Shown: positions 1 through 12,082 of the stretch, piece after piece | Layout: each line of letters opens with the position of its first letter | How positions within the stretch are numbered: the first letter of the stretch is position 1 | Assembly (NCBI GenBank): GCA_021818765.1 | Contig: JAKATM010000004.1 | Coordinates: 1 to 34,570 of the forward strand | Source: Thermoplasmata archaeon | Lineage (GTDB): Archaea > Thermoplasmatota > Thermoplasmata > Thermoplasmatales > Thermoplasmataceae | Direction: 5' to 3' | Length of the DNA stretch: 34,570 bases | Notes under the pieces: generated by a model | Seen by the model: only the letters and a program-made list of their open reading frames with translations | Database searches by the model: none | What the model was told of the DNA's origin: nothing | Translations under genes and position numbers: made by a program

Positions 1-1024
1 AATTTGTCTGTAATCATCTATATCACAAGCCCAGTGACTTTCCTGCTAAACTCGTTGTAGGATCTTTTCAATGCTTCCATATGCAGAGCTGGGACCCATC
101 TCTATTATGGTTAATTTTTAGAATTGAACAATGGTATATTCATCCATTTGTTGATAACTACAAGATCCATGACGTTATTTATTCTGCTTTCAATAATGAA
201 TGAATTTTCAAGTCAATGCCGTTTAACCTCTTGAAAAGCATGCTTATCAGTGAATTTGTGTTGCTTTTACAGAAGCAATCAACCATCCAAGCCTCTTTCC
301 TTTTGGAACAATTTGAGAGGCAGTTTTACCTTTAGATCGAATGCCGTATTTAAAAGTTCGGGGTTTCTTACCGATGTCCATTACAACCACTAGCATAAAA
401 ATATGTTATTGAATCGAAAAGGAAGCAGGGAGTAAATAGTCTCACCCTTAATTTGCAATTTATCAATTCCAGATATAACATTTCAGCCATAACAGTTTAT
501 CCTGAGAATGGGACATAATTAGATCTTACTCTATTTTCTCTATTTCTGTCATAGAGATTTGCAAGGGTTGGTTGAATTCTTTCAAAATAAATCCTATTGT
601 TTGTGCCTATAATGTAATTTTTGAGCCTCTGAGTTTTCTTAGCTGTTCAGCGTGATTGGTTTATGATCGATACTTTTACATTAATTCCCCAGATATATAA
701 AATTTCAGAAAATCTTTTTGGATCTTCTCAATTGGATTTGTTTACCTAGCCTTATCTGGGGTTTTTTGCCATCTGGGACGTCCAAAGGCATTTCCCCACC
801 CCCTCCTTCCCCCAACAGAGGTTTATGATGCATTTGACATAAATAGAAATGATAGCAGCATTTGCATAATACACACTTTTATAAATGACATCGCTGGTAT
901 ACTTGAAAACATGAAGATCCAACATATTTAATAAATCCTCAAAAATAAGCGCTTGATACGTTGGCGCATCAACTCTAAATATACCCTTTACAGTGGGCGC
1001 AGCAAGTCGTGGTTTGTGTATGTC

Positions 1025-1603
1025 ATGAAGAGTAACCTGAGAATACTTGGCATAGATGATTCTCCCTTCCTACGTCAGGATTCAACTTGCTTTCTAGTCG
1101 GCGTAGTTATGCGCCTCGATTTTTACATTGAAGGGTTCATGATGAGGGAAATTCACGTCGATGGGAATGATGCGCCTGCTGTAATATCAGAAATGGCAGG
1201 CACGAAGGCCGGTATTGGGTGTAACATCATCATGACCAACGGCATCACGTTTGGCGGGTTTAACATTATAGATCCAATCGCTTTGTTCGAGCGGCTGAAA
1301 AAGCCCGTCATAACAGTAACCAATAGACCCCCCGACATGGAAGCGATAAAGTCTGCAATATCAAAATATCTGCACAGCCAATCTGCGATAGACCTGATAA
1401 ACAGGCTTTCTGTTGAAAAAATTGAGTTGAGCCCAGGCCATTTATTTTATGTAAACAGAGCCGGTATCGACAAGGTTGATACAAAGAGCGTAATAAGAAA
1501 AACTATTAGGCAGGGTGCAACCCCCGAACCTCTTAGAATCGCGCATTTGATTGGCAGATTAATAAAATTTGGATACTCAGGAAAGATTATTCCTGGTACA
1601 TAA
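1025..1603 (+). CDS. DUF99 family protein
   Basis: ORF 953-1603 trimmed to the in-frame ATG at 1025 (MKSNLRILGIDDSPF...), which matches the typical DUF99 N-terminus; internal G-I-T-F-GGFNIID and VTNRPPD motifs fit the family. Confidence 0.8.
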   Translation: MKSNLRILGIDDSPFLRQDSTCFLVGVVMRLDFYIEGFMMREIHVDGNDAPAVISEMAGTKAGIGCNIIMTNGITFGGFNIIDPIALFERLKKPVITVTNRPPDMEAIKSAISKYLHSQSAIDLINRLSVEKIELSPGHLFYVNRAGIDKVDTKSVIRKTIRQGATPEPLRIAHLIGRLIKFGYSGKIIPGT

Positions 1604-1937
1604 TTGGTTCGAGTTCGGCTACCGCCTTCGTCTTGATTTTGGGCAGGTTCTTCATGACCTCGTCAAATTTCTCCTCTTCCACGGGTATGTATTTCATTCT
1701 CCCCTTGGACATGAAATATGATCCGGGGCAGAGGGTTCCTTCCTTCACTATTATCGCATCCGGAGAAAGTGAAAGAATTCCAGCCATTGCCCTTTCCTTT
1801 CCGCCGTGCATTGCACCGAATCCTGGATTCTCGTATTCCTTTATCTCCTTTGTTGCATCATCTATCAGCATTATAGAACTGCCAAATTCCAGTGGTGTTA
1901 TGTAATTCTCCTCGTCGACGACTGCTATTAGTTTCAT
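1587..1937 (-). CDS. Conserved hypothetical protein, possibly of the NifX/NifB-like (dinitrogenase iron-molybdenum cofactor) fold
   Basis: 116-aa ORF MKLIAVVDEENYITPLEFGSSIMLIDDATKEIKEYENPGFGAMHGGKERAMAGIL...; coherent protein, convergent with DUF99, 17-nt 3' overlap. Fold assignment is weak. Confidence 0.6.
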   Translation of the reverse strand: MKLIAVVDEENYITPLEFGSSIMLIDDATKEIKEYENPGFGAMHGGKERAMAGILSLSPDAIIVKEGTLCPGSYFMSKGRMKYIPVEEEKFDEVMKNLPKIKTKAVAELEPIMYQE

Positions 1938-2004
1938 GATGGATCGATTGCATTAAAAGATATAAATATGATTTATTGAATAGAGCGACATTGCCATAAG
2001 TTCA

Positions 2005-3018
2005 TCAATAGTAGCCCTTGAAGCTCACGCCGTATTCAGGAACCTCAATACCGCTCCCCTTTTCCACATGCCCTATCTCCTTGACCGGTACTTTTCCCCT
2101 GAGCGTTGCCACGAGGTCCCTCTTGCTGTCCTCGTCGGTCACAACTACAAAGCCCATCCCCATGTTGAATGTCTCATACATGTCTGAATAATCAAGGTTG
2201 CCAAGCTTCATTATCTGCTGAAATACATTCTGTGGCTCCACTGGACTGTCTATGACATAACGCATGTCCTTGACCCTTGATATGTTGCGTACTCCGCCTC
2301 CAGTTATGTTTACAAGTCCTTTCAGGTTGACTATGTTCAACAAATCCAGTACTTCACGCACATATATCCTGGTGGGCTCAAGAAGCTCGTCTGCAACTGT
2401 CTTGCTTTCGCCAGGGAACTTGTCGTCGATGTGGATCTCGTTTGCCGCCAAAACACGCCTAGCTGTCGTGAAACCGTTCGAATGAATACCGCTGCTGCCA
2501 AGGGAAAACAGGATATCCCCTTCGGAGATCTTTTCACCGCTGACGATCTGGCTCTTCTGGACTATTCCGACTGTTGTCCCTGAGAGGTCGATGTGCGAAA
2601 CAATGTCTGGCACAATTGCAGTCTCTCCGCCAACGATGGTTAGGCCAGCAATCTGTGCTCCAACGTTAAGACCGGTGCCTATCTGTTTTGCAGTTTCGCT
2701 GTCAGCATTCCTCAGCTGGATATAATCAACCATAGCGATTGGTTCAGACCCGCTTGTAATGGCGTCATTGGCGCACATGGCAATGCAGTCTATTCCAATT
2801 GTATCGTACCTGTTTGCTTCCTCTGCTACCAGAGTCTTTGTACCCACATTATCTGTATTGAATGATATTGCAAATGTTCCAAGATCAATCAATGAGGTAA
2901 AACCGCCAAAACCGCCTATTGTCCTGAAGTCTGTTCTTTTATACTTGAACTGGCGTATAAGTGAGCTTACAAATTCACCTTGTGCCTTTCTATCAATTAC
3001 TAAGTCGCCGGTTCCCAT
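2005..3018 (-). CDS. purM: Phosphoribosylformylglycinamidine cyclo-ligase (AIR synthetase)
   Basis: 337 aa; NTDNVGTKTLVAEEANRYDTIGIDCIAMCANDAITSGSEPIAMVDY, VGGETAIVPDIV, ITGGGVRNISRV motifs typical of PurM. Confidence 0.93.
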   Translation of the reverse strand: MGTGDLVIDRKAQGEFVSSLIRQFKYKRTDFRTIGGFGGFTSLIDLGTFAISFNTDNVGTKTLVAEEANRYDTIGIDCIAMCANDAITSGSEPIAMVDYIQLRNADSETAKQIGTGLNVGAQIAGLTIVGGETAIVPDIVSHIDLSGTTVGIVQKSQIVSGEKISEGDILFSLGSSGIHSNGFTTARRVLAANEIHIDDKFPGESKTVADELLEPTRIYVREVLDLLNIVNLKGLVNITGGGVRNISRVKDMRYVIDSPVEPQNVFQQIMKLGNLDYSDMYETFNMGMGFVVVTDEDSKRDLVATLRGKVPVKEIGHVEKGSGIEVPEYGVSFKGYY

Positions 3019-3159
3019 GGGAAGCTATCGCAAGACATTAGATATATTTTATGAGGGTAATCTAAAATCCGACATTTATCTTCCACTTTCAAACAGTTTG
3101 AACTTATATTAACATACAATTAAATAGTGATCAAAACATTTAGGTGCCGGTGATATACC

Positions 3160-3591
3160 TTGGTCAAAGTCGAGACACTTGATTATAAGCCAAAACCAAT
3201 AGATGAGAATTTCTTAGAGGACAAAGATAACTATCCAGTCACTGGCAAGCATAACGATCACGAAGTTAGAGCAGCAGGAAAAGTCAGGAAAGATGCTGCC
3301 GGAAATCCAAATCCTACAACGAACGGGATTCACGGTTCGAAGGTGGCAGTGGACTGGGAAGCATGCATTGCCGATGGAGCATGCATGGATGTTTGCCCAG
3401 TTAGCCTGTTTGAGTGGACACTTAACTCTGGACAGTCTGGGACTGGCAATGATAAAAAGATTGACAAGGACAAGGATCTTTATTCTAAGTACAGAACTGA
3501 CAAATGCGACCCGGTAAGGGAAAGCGAGTGTATATTCTGTATGGCCTGCGAAAGCGTTTGCCCAACCAGAGCTATAAAGATTACACCGTAA
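3160..3591 (+). CDS. Zinc-containing ferredoxin (3Fe-4S/4Fe-4S type)
   Basis: TTG start; N-terminal His-rich extension (GKHNDH...NGIHG), CIADGACMDVCP and CIFCMACESVCP cluster motifs. Confidence 0.9.
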   Translation: MVKVETLDYKPKPIDENFLEDKDNYPVTGKHNDHEVRAAGKVRKDAAGNPNPTTNGIHGSKVAVDWEACIADGACMDVCPVSLFEWTLNSGQSGTGNDKKIDKDKDLYSKYRTDKCDPVRESECIFCMACESVCPTRAIKITP

Positions 3592-3765
3592 TCTGGCAAC
3601 AGATGCCCGATGAACCTAGAAACAGATTTGTCGAGATAAGTCCTAACAAAATTTTTCTTTTGTGGAATTTTTATTATTTAATTTATTCTCACCCAGGCAG
3701 GAATGCTCTCTTCATTAATTCTAGATATTTTACTTCCGTCGCTGAGTATTTGAAGGAGGTTTCGG

Positions 3766-4494
3766 TTGCTTCTTATTGATGAAACGGTGATGGGGATCGC
3801 AGTTGCGACCTTGGTTATCGGGAGTTATGAAGATATGAAGAGCCGCGAGGTCGATAAGTTCCTCTTTATCCCTCTTGTACTAGTTGGTGCAATTGGAATG
3901 TTTTTCAACCAGCCATCACCATCCATCTATATTCTTCCAGTGATACTGTTCCCGGTTTTTCTTTTCTTTTCTCTTTTTGTAAAGTTCGTTCCCTGGTTCT
4001 ACACAATAATAGGGATCGCTTCGTTCGCAGTTTTCCTATATCTCTCTCCGCCTGGGTATTTCTTGCAACTGGCGGTTATCTTCCTCATTTATCTTCTGGG
4101 CATAGGTGAGAGATTCTTTGGAATTGGAGATATAAAAGCCATGCTTGCGATATGCACGGGGTTCTACTCTCCATTCATATATAATTTTATTAAGCCAAGT
4201 TTTGCACAATCCATTTTTCCCTTCGACTTTGGGTTTCTCTTTACAGTGTCGATCGTATCGATGTTTTCGATATTTTATGTGCTCATCATGAATGTGCGGA
4301 AGGGTCAAAAGATAAGCGTTGACTCCTTCTTTTCCTTCAGATATGACGAAGATACGATTAAAAAGAATCCTGAAAGATATACTGCACGCGACTTCAAGGG
4401 TAAGCAGATCATGGTTTACAGGCTTCCGTTTATAGTGCCAATCTTTATAGGATTCCTCATAGTATCTGCGTTTGGAAACTGGTTCATACTCTAG
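3766..4494 (+). CDS. A24 family prepilin/preflagellin peptidase-like membrane protein
   Basis: TTG start preceded by ggaggt; multiple hydrophobic segments; N-terminal SYEDMKSREVD (first catalytic Asp region) and GIGDIKAM (GxGD) motif. Confidence 0.85.
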   Translation: MLLIDETVMGIAVATLVIGSYEDMKSREVDKFLFIPLVLVGAIGMFFNQPSPSIYILPVILFPVFLFFSLFVKFVPWFYTIIGIASFAVFLYLSPPGYFLQLAVIFLIYLLGIGERFFGIGDIKAMLAICTGFYSPFIYNFIKPSFAQSIFPFDFGFLFTVSIVSMFSIFYVLIMNVRKGQKISVDSFFSFRYDEDTIKKNPERYTARDFKGKQIMVYRLPFIVPIFIGFLIVSAFGNWFIL

Positions 4495-4501
4495 GTGAAA
4501 A

Positions 4502-5713
4502 ATGTCATCTTTGCTTCTTAAGAATGCTCAACAACTAGTAACAGCAAAAGATCCAGGAAAGCCACTATCCGGGAAGGAACAGTCAAAACTTTCCATAACG
4601 AATGATGTTTCAATTCTGATAAGAGACGGATTGATTTACGATATTGGTGATAGCGATCTCTCGGCTGACAGGGTAATAGACTGCCGGAATAATGTCATTC
4701 TTCCCGGCCTTATCGACGCACATACACATATCGTTTATGCTGGAAGCAGGTATGAGGAATTTTATCAGAGGAACCAGGGCTATTCATACCTGCAAATCCT
4801 AGAAGCGGGAAACGGAATAATGAAAACTATCAGGGAGACAGATTCAGCCACCCCTGAGCAGATCTATGCAGAGTCGTCAGCCAGGGTTGAGAATGCAATA
4901 TCAAGAGGAACAACCACGATGGAGATCAAGACTGGCTATTCAAGCTCTGTCGACGGCGAATCAAAAATGATAGATGTTATAGATCGCATCTCCACGGCTT
5001 ACAGGATCAACACAGTGAAGACTCTGCTGCCACTCCATGCAGTCTCTATGGGACGGGACGAGAAAGCGCATCTTTCCTATGTTATAAGGGAGGTCCTTCC
5101 ACACACAATTGACAGGGTTGATTTCGTTGATTCCTTCTGTGATGCTGGAGCATTCTCGCAGGAGAGCACTGAGTCGTTTTTTGCCGCCACTGGAAACAAG
5201 AGGAAGAGGCTTCATTCGGATGAGATCAATAATATAGGTTGTTTATCGTTGGCCCGTAAGTTTCCGCTCAAGTCTGCGGATCACCTGCTGAAAACCGGCG
5301 ATGCGGGAATCGATATGCTACGTTCTTCCGGTACCATTGCTAATTTTCTCCCTATTACGGCATTCTCCCTTGGCGAAAGCTATCCTGATGTCCGCCGCTA
5401 TATCGACAAGAGTGTTCCAATCAGCATATCCTCGGATTCTTCCCCACTGACAAGGAATCAGGACATGATCTTTGCGCTTTATCTCTCGCTCAGGTTCTAT
5501 CACCTTAAACCAGAGGAGGCATTCAATGCTGTCACTGTAAATGCAGCTCATTCCCTCGGCATTGCAAGCCAAACAGGAACCCTTGAAAAGGGGAAAAGAG
5601 CGGACATACTGATAGCTGATGTATCGGATTTCAGGGAGATCCCGTATGAATATTCGACCCATCCCGTTAATACGGTAATTGCCGGTGGAAAGATAGTCTT
5701 CAACAGGGATTAG
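4502..5713 (+). CDS. hutI: Imidazolonepropionase
   Basis: 403 aa; LPGLIDAHTHIVYAGSRYEEF, EIKTGYSSSVDGESKMIDVI, HSDEIN, SSDSSP, GTLEKGKRADILIADV motifs. Confidence 0.92.
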   Translation: MSSLLLKNAQQLVTAKDPGKPLSGKEQSKLSITNDVSILIRDGLIYDIGDSDLSADRVIDCRNNVILPGLIDAHTHIVYAGSRYEEFYQRNQGYSYLQILEAGNGIMKTIRETDSATPEQIYAESSARVENAISRGTTTMEIKTGYSSSVDGESKMIDVIDRISTAYRINTVKTLLPLHAVSMGRDEKAHLSYVIREVLPHTIDRVDFVDSFCDAGAFSQESTESFFAATGNKRKRLHSDEINNIGCLSLARKFPLKSADHLLKTGDAGIDMLRSSGTIANFLPITAFSLGESYPDVRRYIDKSVPISISSDSSPLTRNQDMIFALYLSLRFYHLKPEEAFNAVTVNAAHSLGIASQTGTLEKGKRADILIADVSDFREIPYEYSTHPVNTVIAGGKIVFNRD

Positions 5714-5751
5714 GGCAAGGTTATAACTCAAGCAGGAATACCCCACTTTCC

Positions 5752-6747
5752 ATGAAACTGCAAACCGAAACAATAATTGAAAGGCTGAGGCAGACGGGGG
5801 CCAAGAAGATAATGATCCAGGTACCGGACGGCCTCAAGCCCGGCGTATTCGAGCTTTTTAACTCGCTTTCAAAGGAGTTCGGTATCGTCATATCAAGCGA
5901 CCCATTCTTTGGTGCCTGCGATGTTGGCGACTCCGTCCTCTATAACGACGTTGACTGCATTCTGCAACTGGGTCACTCGGAGATTCCCAATATAAAATAT
6001 CCTAAACCAGTCGTGTTTGTGGAATACAAGGAGGAAAAGGTCCCGAAGATCAACGAGTCACTTTTCCGTGAACTTAAGGGAAAGGGGATACGAAGCATTG
6101 GACTCATGTTCTCAATACAGTACGTTGAAGCTGCCGAAGTTGTCAAGGATACTCTTCAAAACATGGGCTTTAATGTCCTGATTGGAAATAACGATGGCAG
6201 GCTTAAGTATCCGGGGCAGGTTCTCGGGTGCAATTACAGCACAGGTCATTCAATACAGAAGGACGTCGATTGCTTCCTTCTGGTCAGCACCGGCATCTTT
6301 CATGGTCTCGGCGCGCAGCTTGCACTTCCCAAGGACGTCTATCTATTGGATCTTAACGACCTCACTGTGAGGAATCTGGCACCAGAAACTGATCGGGTCA
6401 TACGTAAGAGATATGCCGCCATTGAAAGGGCAATGAACTCCAGGAAAATATGCATCGTGGTAGATACAAAGATAGGCCAGAAACGGGAGAAGCTTGCCAG
6501 GGTCCTGGTTGAGCAGGCGAAAGCAGCTGATCTTCAGCCCGTCCTGATATACAGCAATAATGCGAGCCCGTCGGATTATGAAAATATGAGATGCGATGCA
6601 GTTGTGTTCACGGGCTGCCCAAGGGTGCCGATAGATGATCAGGACAGGTATAGCATGCCAATCCTCACGGCACCTGAATTCCGGGCTGCAATAAAGGCAA
6701 GGAGCGGCAACAGGTACGTAATGGATGAGATTGTATCGACAGACTGA
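5752..6747 (+). CDS. dph2: Diphthamide biosynthesis enzyme Dph2 (2-(3-amino-3-carboxypropyl)histidine synthase)
   Basis: 331 aa; three conserved Cys contexts FGACDVGD, LGCNYSTG, FTGCPRVPIDD. Confidence 0.92.
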   Translation: MKLQTETIIERLRQTGAKKIMIQVPDGLKPGVFELFNSLSKEFGIVISSDPFFGACDVGDSVLYNDVDCILQLGHSEIPNIKYPKPVVFVEYKEEKVPKINESLFRELKGKGIRSIGLMFSIQYVEAAEVVKDTLQNMGFNVLIGNNDGRLKYPGQVLGCNYSTGHSIQKDVDCFLLVSTGIFHGLGAQLALPKDVYLLDLNDLTVRNLAPETDRVIRKRYAAIERAMNSRKICIVVDTKIGQKREKLARVLVEQAKAADLQPVLIYSNNASPSDYENMRCDAVVFTGCPRVPIDDQDRYSMPILTAPEFRAAIKARSGNRYVMDEIVSTD

Positions 6748-6749
6748 AG

Positions 6750-7955
6750 CTAAATTATCTTCCCGATTGCATATGTATCTGTGAAGTCAACGATCTCGCA
6801 ATCCATGAAGGAATAAAGATCATGCATGCCCGGCACCACAACAGGCCGATATGCCACGTCTCTTCCCACTGAAGTCTCGTTCTTTCCGTGTTCGCTTATG
6901 AAAATTTTCTTGAATTTCCCAACCTGCCTTTGCATCTTCTTACCTGCAATCTCGTGATGCAGGTTCGTGATATAGGCGGTCCATCGCTTGACCTCATTCG
7001 TTGGCGGGGTCTTCTTGTTGTAATCCGCGGTGTAAGGTCTTGGCGAAAATCTTGTGATATTGATGATTTCCGGTTGGGTATCCTCGATCAGCTTAACCGT
7101 GTTTTCAAACGACTCCTCACTTTCGCTGAAATAACCGGTGATTATGTCAGTTGAAAGCGTACTGTCCGGGAATGTTGACCTGTATTGCTTAACTATGGAG
7201 CGGAACGTATCTGAATGATAACCGCGATTCATGGAGTCAAGGATACGATCATCACCGCTCTGGACTGGGAGATGCAGGAACTTGTACACCTTATCGCTTG
7301 AATAAGCGCTCAGTAGTCCCTGGAGTATTCCGGCGGTGTTGCCTGGTTCCATCATGCCTACCCTGATCCTGAAGTCGCCCTGGATGGAGGAGACGGACTC
7401 GATCAGGTGATCAAGCGATGTGCCTAGATCTTTTCCATACGCAGCGGAATCCAGTGAAGAGAGACGTATTTCCCTGATTCCATGGCATAGTTGAATCATT
7501 GCCTGTCCCTTGATCTTTGCTATTGGGCGAGAGATTAATGATCCTCTTGCTATTCGAGAAATGCAGAAGTTACAGCTTCCTGTGCATCCCTGATTGATGG
7601 GTATACCGTCAAATATTGATGGTTCCCTGATCTCTATGTCGTCGAGTGCACCTTTATAGAATGACCTGAATTCGCTCTTTCCTATCAGCTTGATATTTTC
7701 TGACTCAATCGAACCTGCACTGACGGATGAAAGGCAACCCATAACCTCGACCTTTCCCTTTGCTGACAGTTCCGCTATGCGCCTGAGCATTCTATCCTCT
7801 GTGTGCTGTATGACGACGCAGGTCCCAATAATTCGAAGATCTGCTTCATCCGGATTTTTTGTAATAACTGCACCTTCTGAAAGGAGTTTATTAGCATAAA
7901 GCCCCGTTTCAGACTTGTTCAGGGTGCAACCATACGATTCCAGGTATATCTTCAT
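6750..7955 (-). CDS. tRNA (N(6)-L-threonylcarbamoyladenosine(37)-C(2))-methylthiotransferase, archaeal/eukaryotic e-MtaB type
   Basis: 401 aa; N-terminal YGCTLNKSETG, radical-SAM QGCTGSCNFCISRIARG, LHLPVQSGDDRIL, STDIITGY. Confidence 0.92.
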   Translation of the reverse strand: MKIYLESYGCTLNKSETGLYANKLLSEGAVITKNPDEADLRIIGTCVVIQHTEDRMLRRIAELSAKGKVEVMGCLSSVSAGSIESENIKLIGKSEFRSFYKGALDDIEIREPSIFDGIPINQGCTGSCNFCISRIARGSLISRPIAKIKGQAMIQLCHGIREIRLSSLDSAAYGKDLGTSLDHLIESVSSIQGDFRIRVGMMEPGNTAGILQGLLSAYSSDKVYKFLHLPVQSGDDRILDSMNRGYHSDTFRSIVKQYRSTFPDSTLSTDIITGYFSESEESFENTVKLIEDTQPEIINITRFSPRPYTADYNKKTPPTNEVKRWTAYITNLHHEIAGKKMQRQVGKFKKIFISEHGKNETSVGRDVAYRPVVVPGMHDLYSFMDCEIVDFTDTYAIGKII

Positions 7956-8104
7956 CCAGACTGCAAAAGACTATCCGATATTTTACTTTTATATCATTCT
8001 GATATGCATCTATCGGGTCCTGGCAGTCCCACTGAATTGCCGATCCTGCCTGGATATAATTTGGGGAAGGATGCTGGTATCCCTTGCAGATCATCCTGTA
8101 AGCA

Positions 8105-9022
8105 TTAACTGTGTTCCTGCATGTACTGTCTTACCCGCAGTGCTGCCTTGCAACCGCTTCCTGCAGCGGTTATTGCCTGCTTATATCGAGGATCGGCAAC
8201 ATCGCCCGCCACGAAAACACCCTTATACTCTGTCATTACCTCGTCCTTGGTGATAATATATCCCAATTCATTCAGTGGCAGTTTTCCTTTCACAAAATCA
8301 GTATTAGGCTTATGACCTATCGCCACGAACAGGCCCTGAATCTCCTTTTCTGTCGTCTCCTTCTTGCCTTCAGTCCTGATTACGACACTCGTGACAACCC
8401 TGTCACCTTTTATTTCGGCAACCTCGCTATTCCAGATAACGGAAACCTTCGGGTTTGATAGAACTCTTTCCTGCATTATTCTGCTTGCCCTGAACCTGTT
8501 TCTCCTGTGTATGATTGTGACGCTCTTTGCAAAACTGGTTAGATACAGAGAATCTTCCATAGCTGTGTCTCCGCCCCCCACGACGATAACGTCCTTTTCC
8601 TTGAAGAAAGGGGCGTCGCAGGTTGCACAGGAGCTTACGCCCCTTCCAATAAATTTCTTTTCCGATGGGATGCCAAGCCAATTTGCAGATGAGCCGGTCG
8701 CAATAATCACGGACCTAGTCTCGATTGTTTCCCTTGATGTATGTACCCTGATAGGGTGTGTGTCGATTTCTATATCAGTAACAAAGTCATTTTTGAACCT
8801 TGCACCGAACTTCTCGGCGTGTTTATGCATCCTTTCCATCAGGTCCGGGCCAAGTACTCCTTCCGGGAAAGCAGGGAAATTCTCAACGTTAGTAGTAAGT
8901 TCCAGTTGACCGCCATCCTCTAATCCCGTTATGAGAAGAGGGTTAAAGTTGTCCCTTCCACAGTAAATTGCAGCAGTCAAACCAGCAGGTCCTGAACCTA
9001 TTATCGTAACATTTTCGATCAT
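8105..9022 (-). CDS. trxB: Thioredoxin-disulfide reductase
   Basis: 305 aa; GSGPAGLTAAIYCGRDN, SSCATCDAPFF redox motif, VVGGGDTAMEDSLYL, HRRNRFRAS, FVAGDVADPRYKQAITAAGSG. Confidence 0.94.
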   Translation of the reverse strand: MIENVTIIGSGPAGLTAAIYCGRDNFNPLLITGLEDGGQLELTTNVENFPAFPEGVLGPDLMERMHKHAEKFGARFKNDFVTDIEIDTHPIRVHTSRETIETRSVIIATGSSANWLGIPSEKKFIGRGVSSCATCDAPFFKEKDVIVVGGGDTAMEDSLYLTSFAKSVTIIHRRNRFRASRIMQERVLSNPKVSVIWNSEVAEIKGDRVVTSVVIRTEGKKETTEKEIQGLFVAIGHKPNTDFVKGKLPLNELGYIITKDEVMTEYKGVFVAGDVADPRYKQAITAAGSGCKAALRVRQYMQEHS

Positions 9023-9116
9023 AAAAATTCCTTCTCATAGCTGATTGCTAGAACGTAAATTTCACTTTTGGTGAATATTTTGAATAGAAATCGGAGTAAA
9101 ATCCCGATAATTCAGA

Positions 9117-11410
<2,294 letters not shown>

Positions 11411-11667
11411 GTTAATTTCCTCAATTTTCAACGGGAAATATTCATAGGATATAAATGTCATGTTTTATCATGACATACAACTTCTCGTTATGTTTTGGGC
11501 AAAAACAAATACTGAATTTCTAATGTGCAGCAAAAAAACGCGGCATGAAGCGGCTTAATCACCATTAAAAATTAACGCCAACCTATTTTTAGGCATAACT
11601 GCGACATTGCTTAGTGACTTTAAACTCAAATACTAATGAGAAGATTATAAGGATAGACAAACTGTTT

Positions 11668-12064
11668 TCAATCACCGAGAGCCATTTGGGCAAGTCTGAT
11701 TTGAACGACATATATTATTGAAGTATTGCTTAACGCAGTCATTCCATGGAACTCGTTTGGTGGTATGAAAATATTATCTCTCTACAGCCAGATAGCTTCT
11801 CGTTTCCGATTTGCGCCGAGATTTTTCATTTAAAACGAAAATTTCATGCTCGTAATCATGACTGTGCTGTGGTATTGATCTCCCTTTATCTATAGTTATC
11901 AAGCGCATTCAAGAAGTCTGGACACCGTCCTTGTGAGTTATAAGCCACCGTATTCTTGCTTCGCCCTCCAATTCGAATTCCTCGACGTTCTCTGAATGAC
12001 GTACGAACCTTTGAATTTTGGTCTGGGTGAAAAAACATGACTCATTGATATATGTCTTTATCAC
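11668..12064 (-). pseudogene. Degenerate cupin-domain protein
   Basis: Read by hand on the minus strand: VIKTYINESCFFTQTKIQRFVRHSENVEEFELEGEARIRWLITHKDGVQTS*MRLITIDKGRSIPQHSHDYEHEIFVLNEKSR / AQIGNEKLSGCRE / DNIFIPPNEFHGMTALSNTSIIYVVQIRLAQMALGD*. The cupin motifs (RIRWLI..KDG, H-S-H-x-x-EHEIFVL, IFIPPNEFHG) are in order but interrupted by one in-frame TGA and two frameshifts. Confidence 0.8.
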
Positions 12065-12082
12065 TATACATACTAGACATCT

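Noticed and set aside
7909-8094. Minus-strand 61-aa ORF between trxB and the methylthiotransferase gene
   Set aside because: It overlaps the well-supported start of the methylthiotransferase by 47 nt in another frame and shows no recognisable motif; probably a chance ORF.
8364-8909. 181-aa plus-strand ORF
   Set aside because: Antisense to trxB, which has clear catalytic motifs on the minus strand.
11745-11894. Plus-strand 49-aa ORF MELVWWYENIISLQPDSFSFPIC...
   Set aside because: It lies antisense to the cupin pseudogene, whose motifs explain the sequence better.
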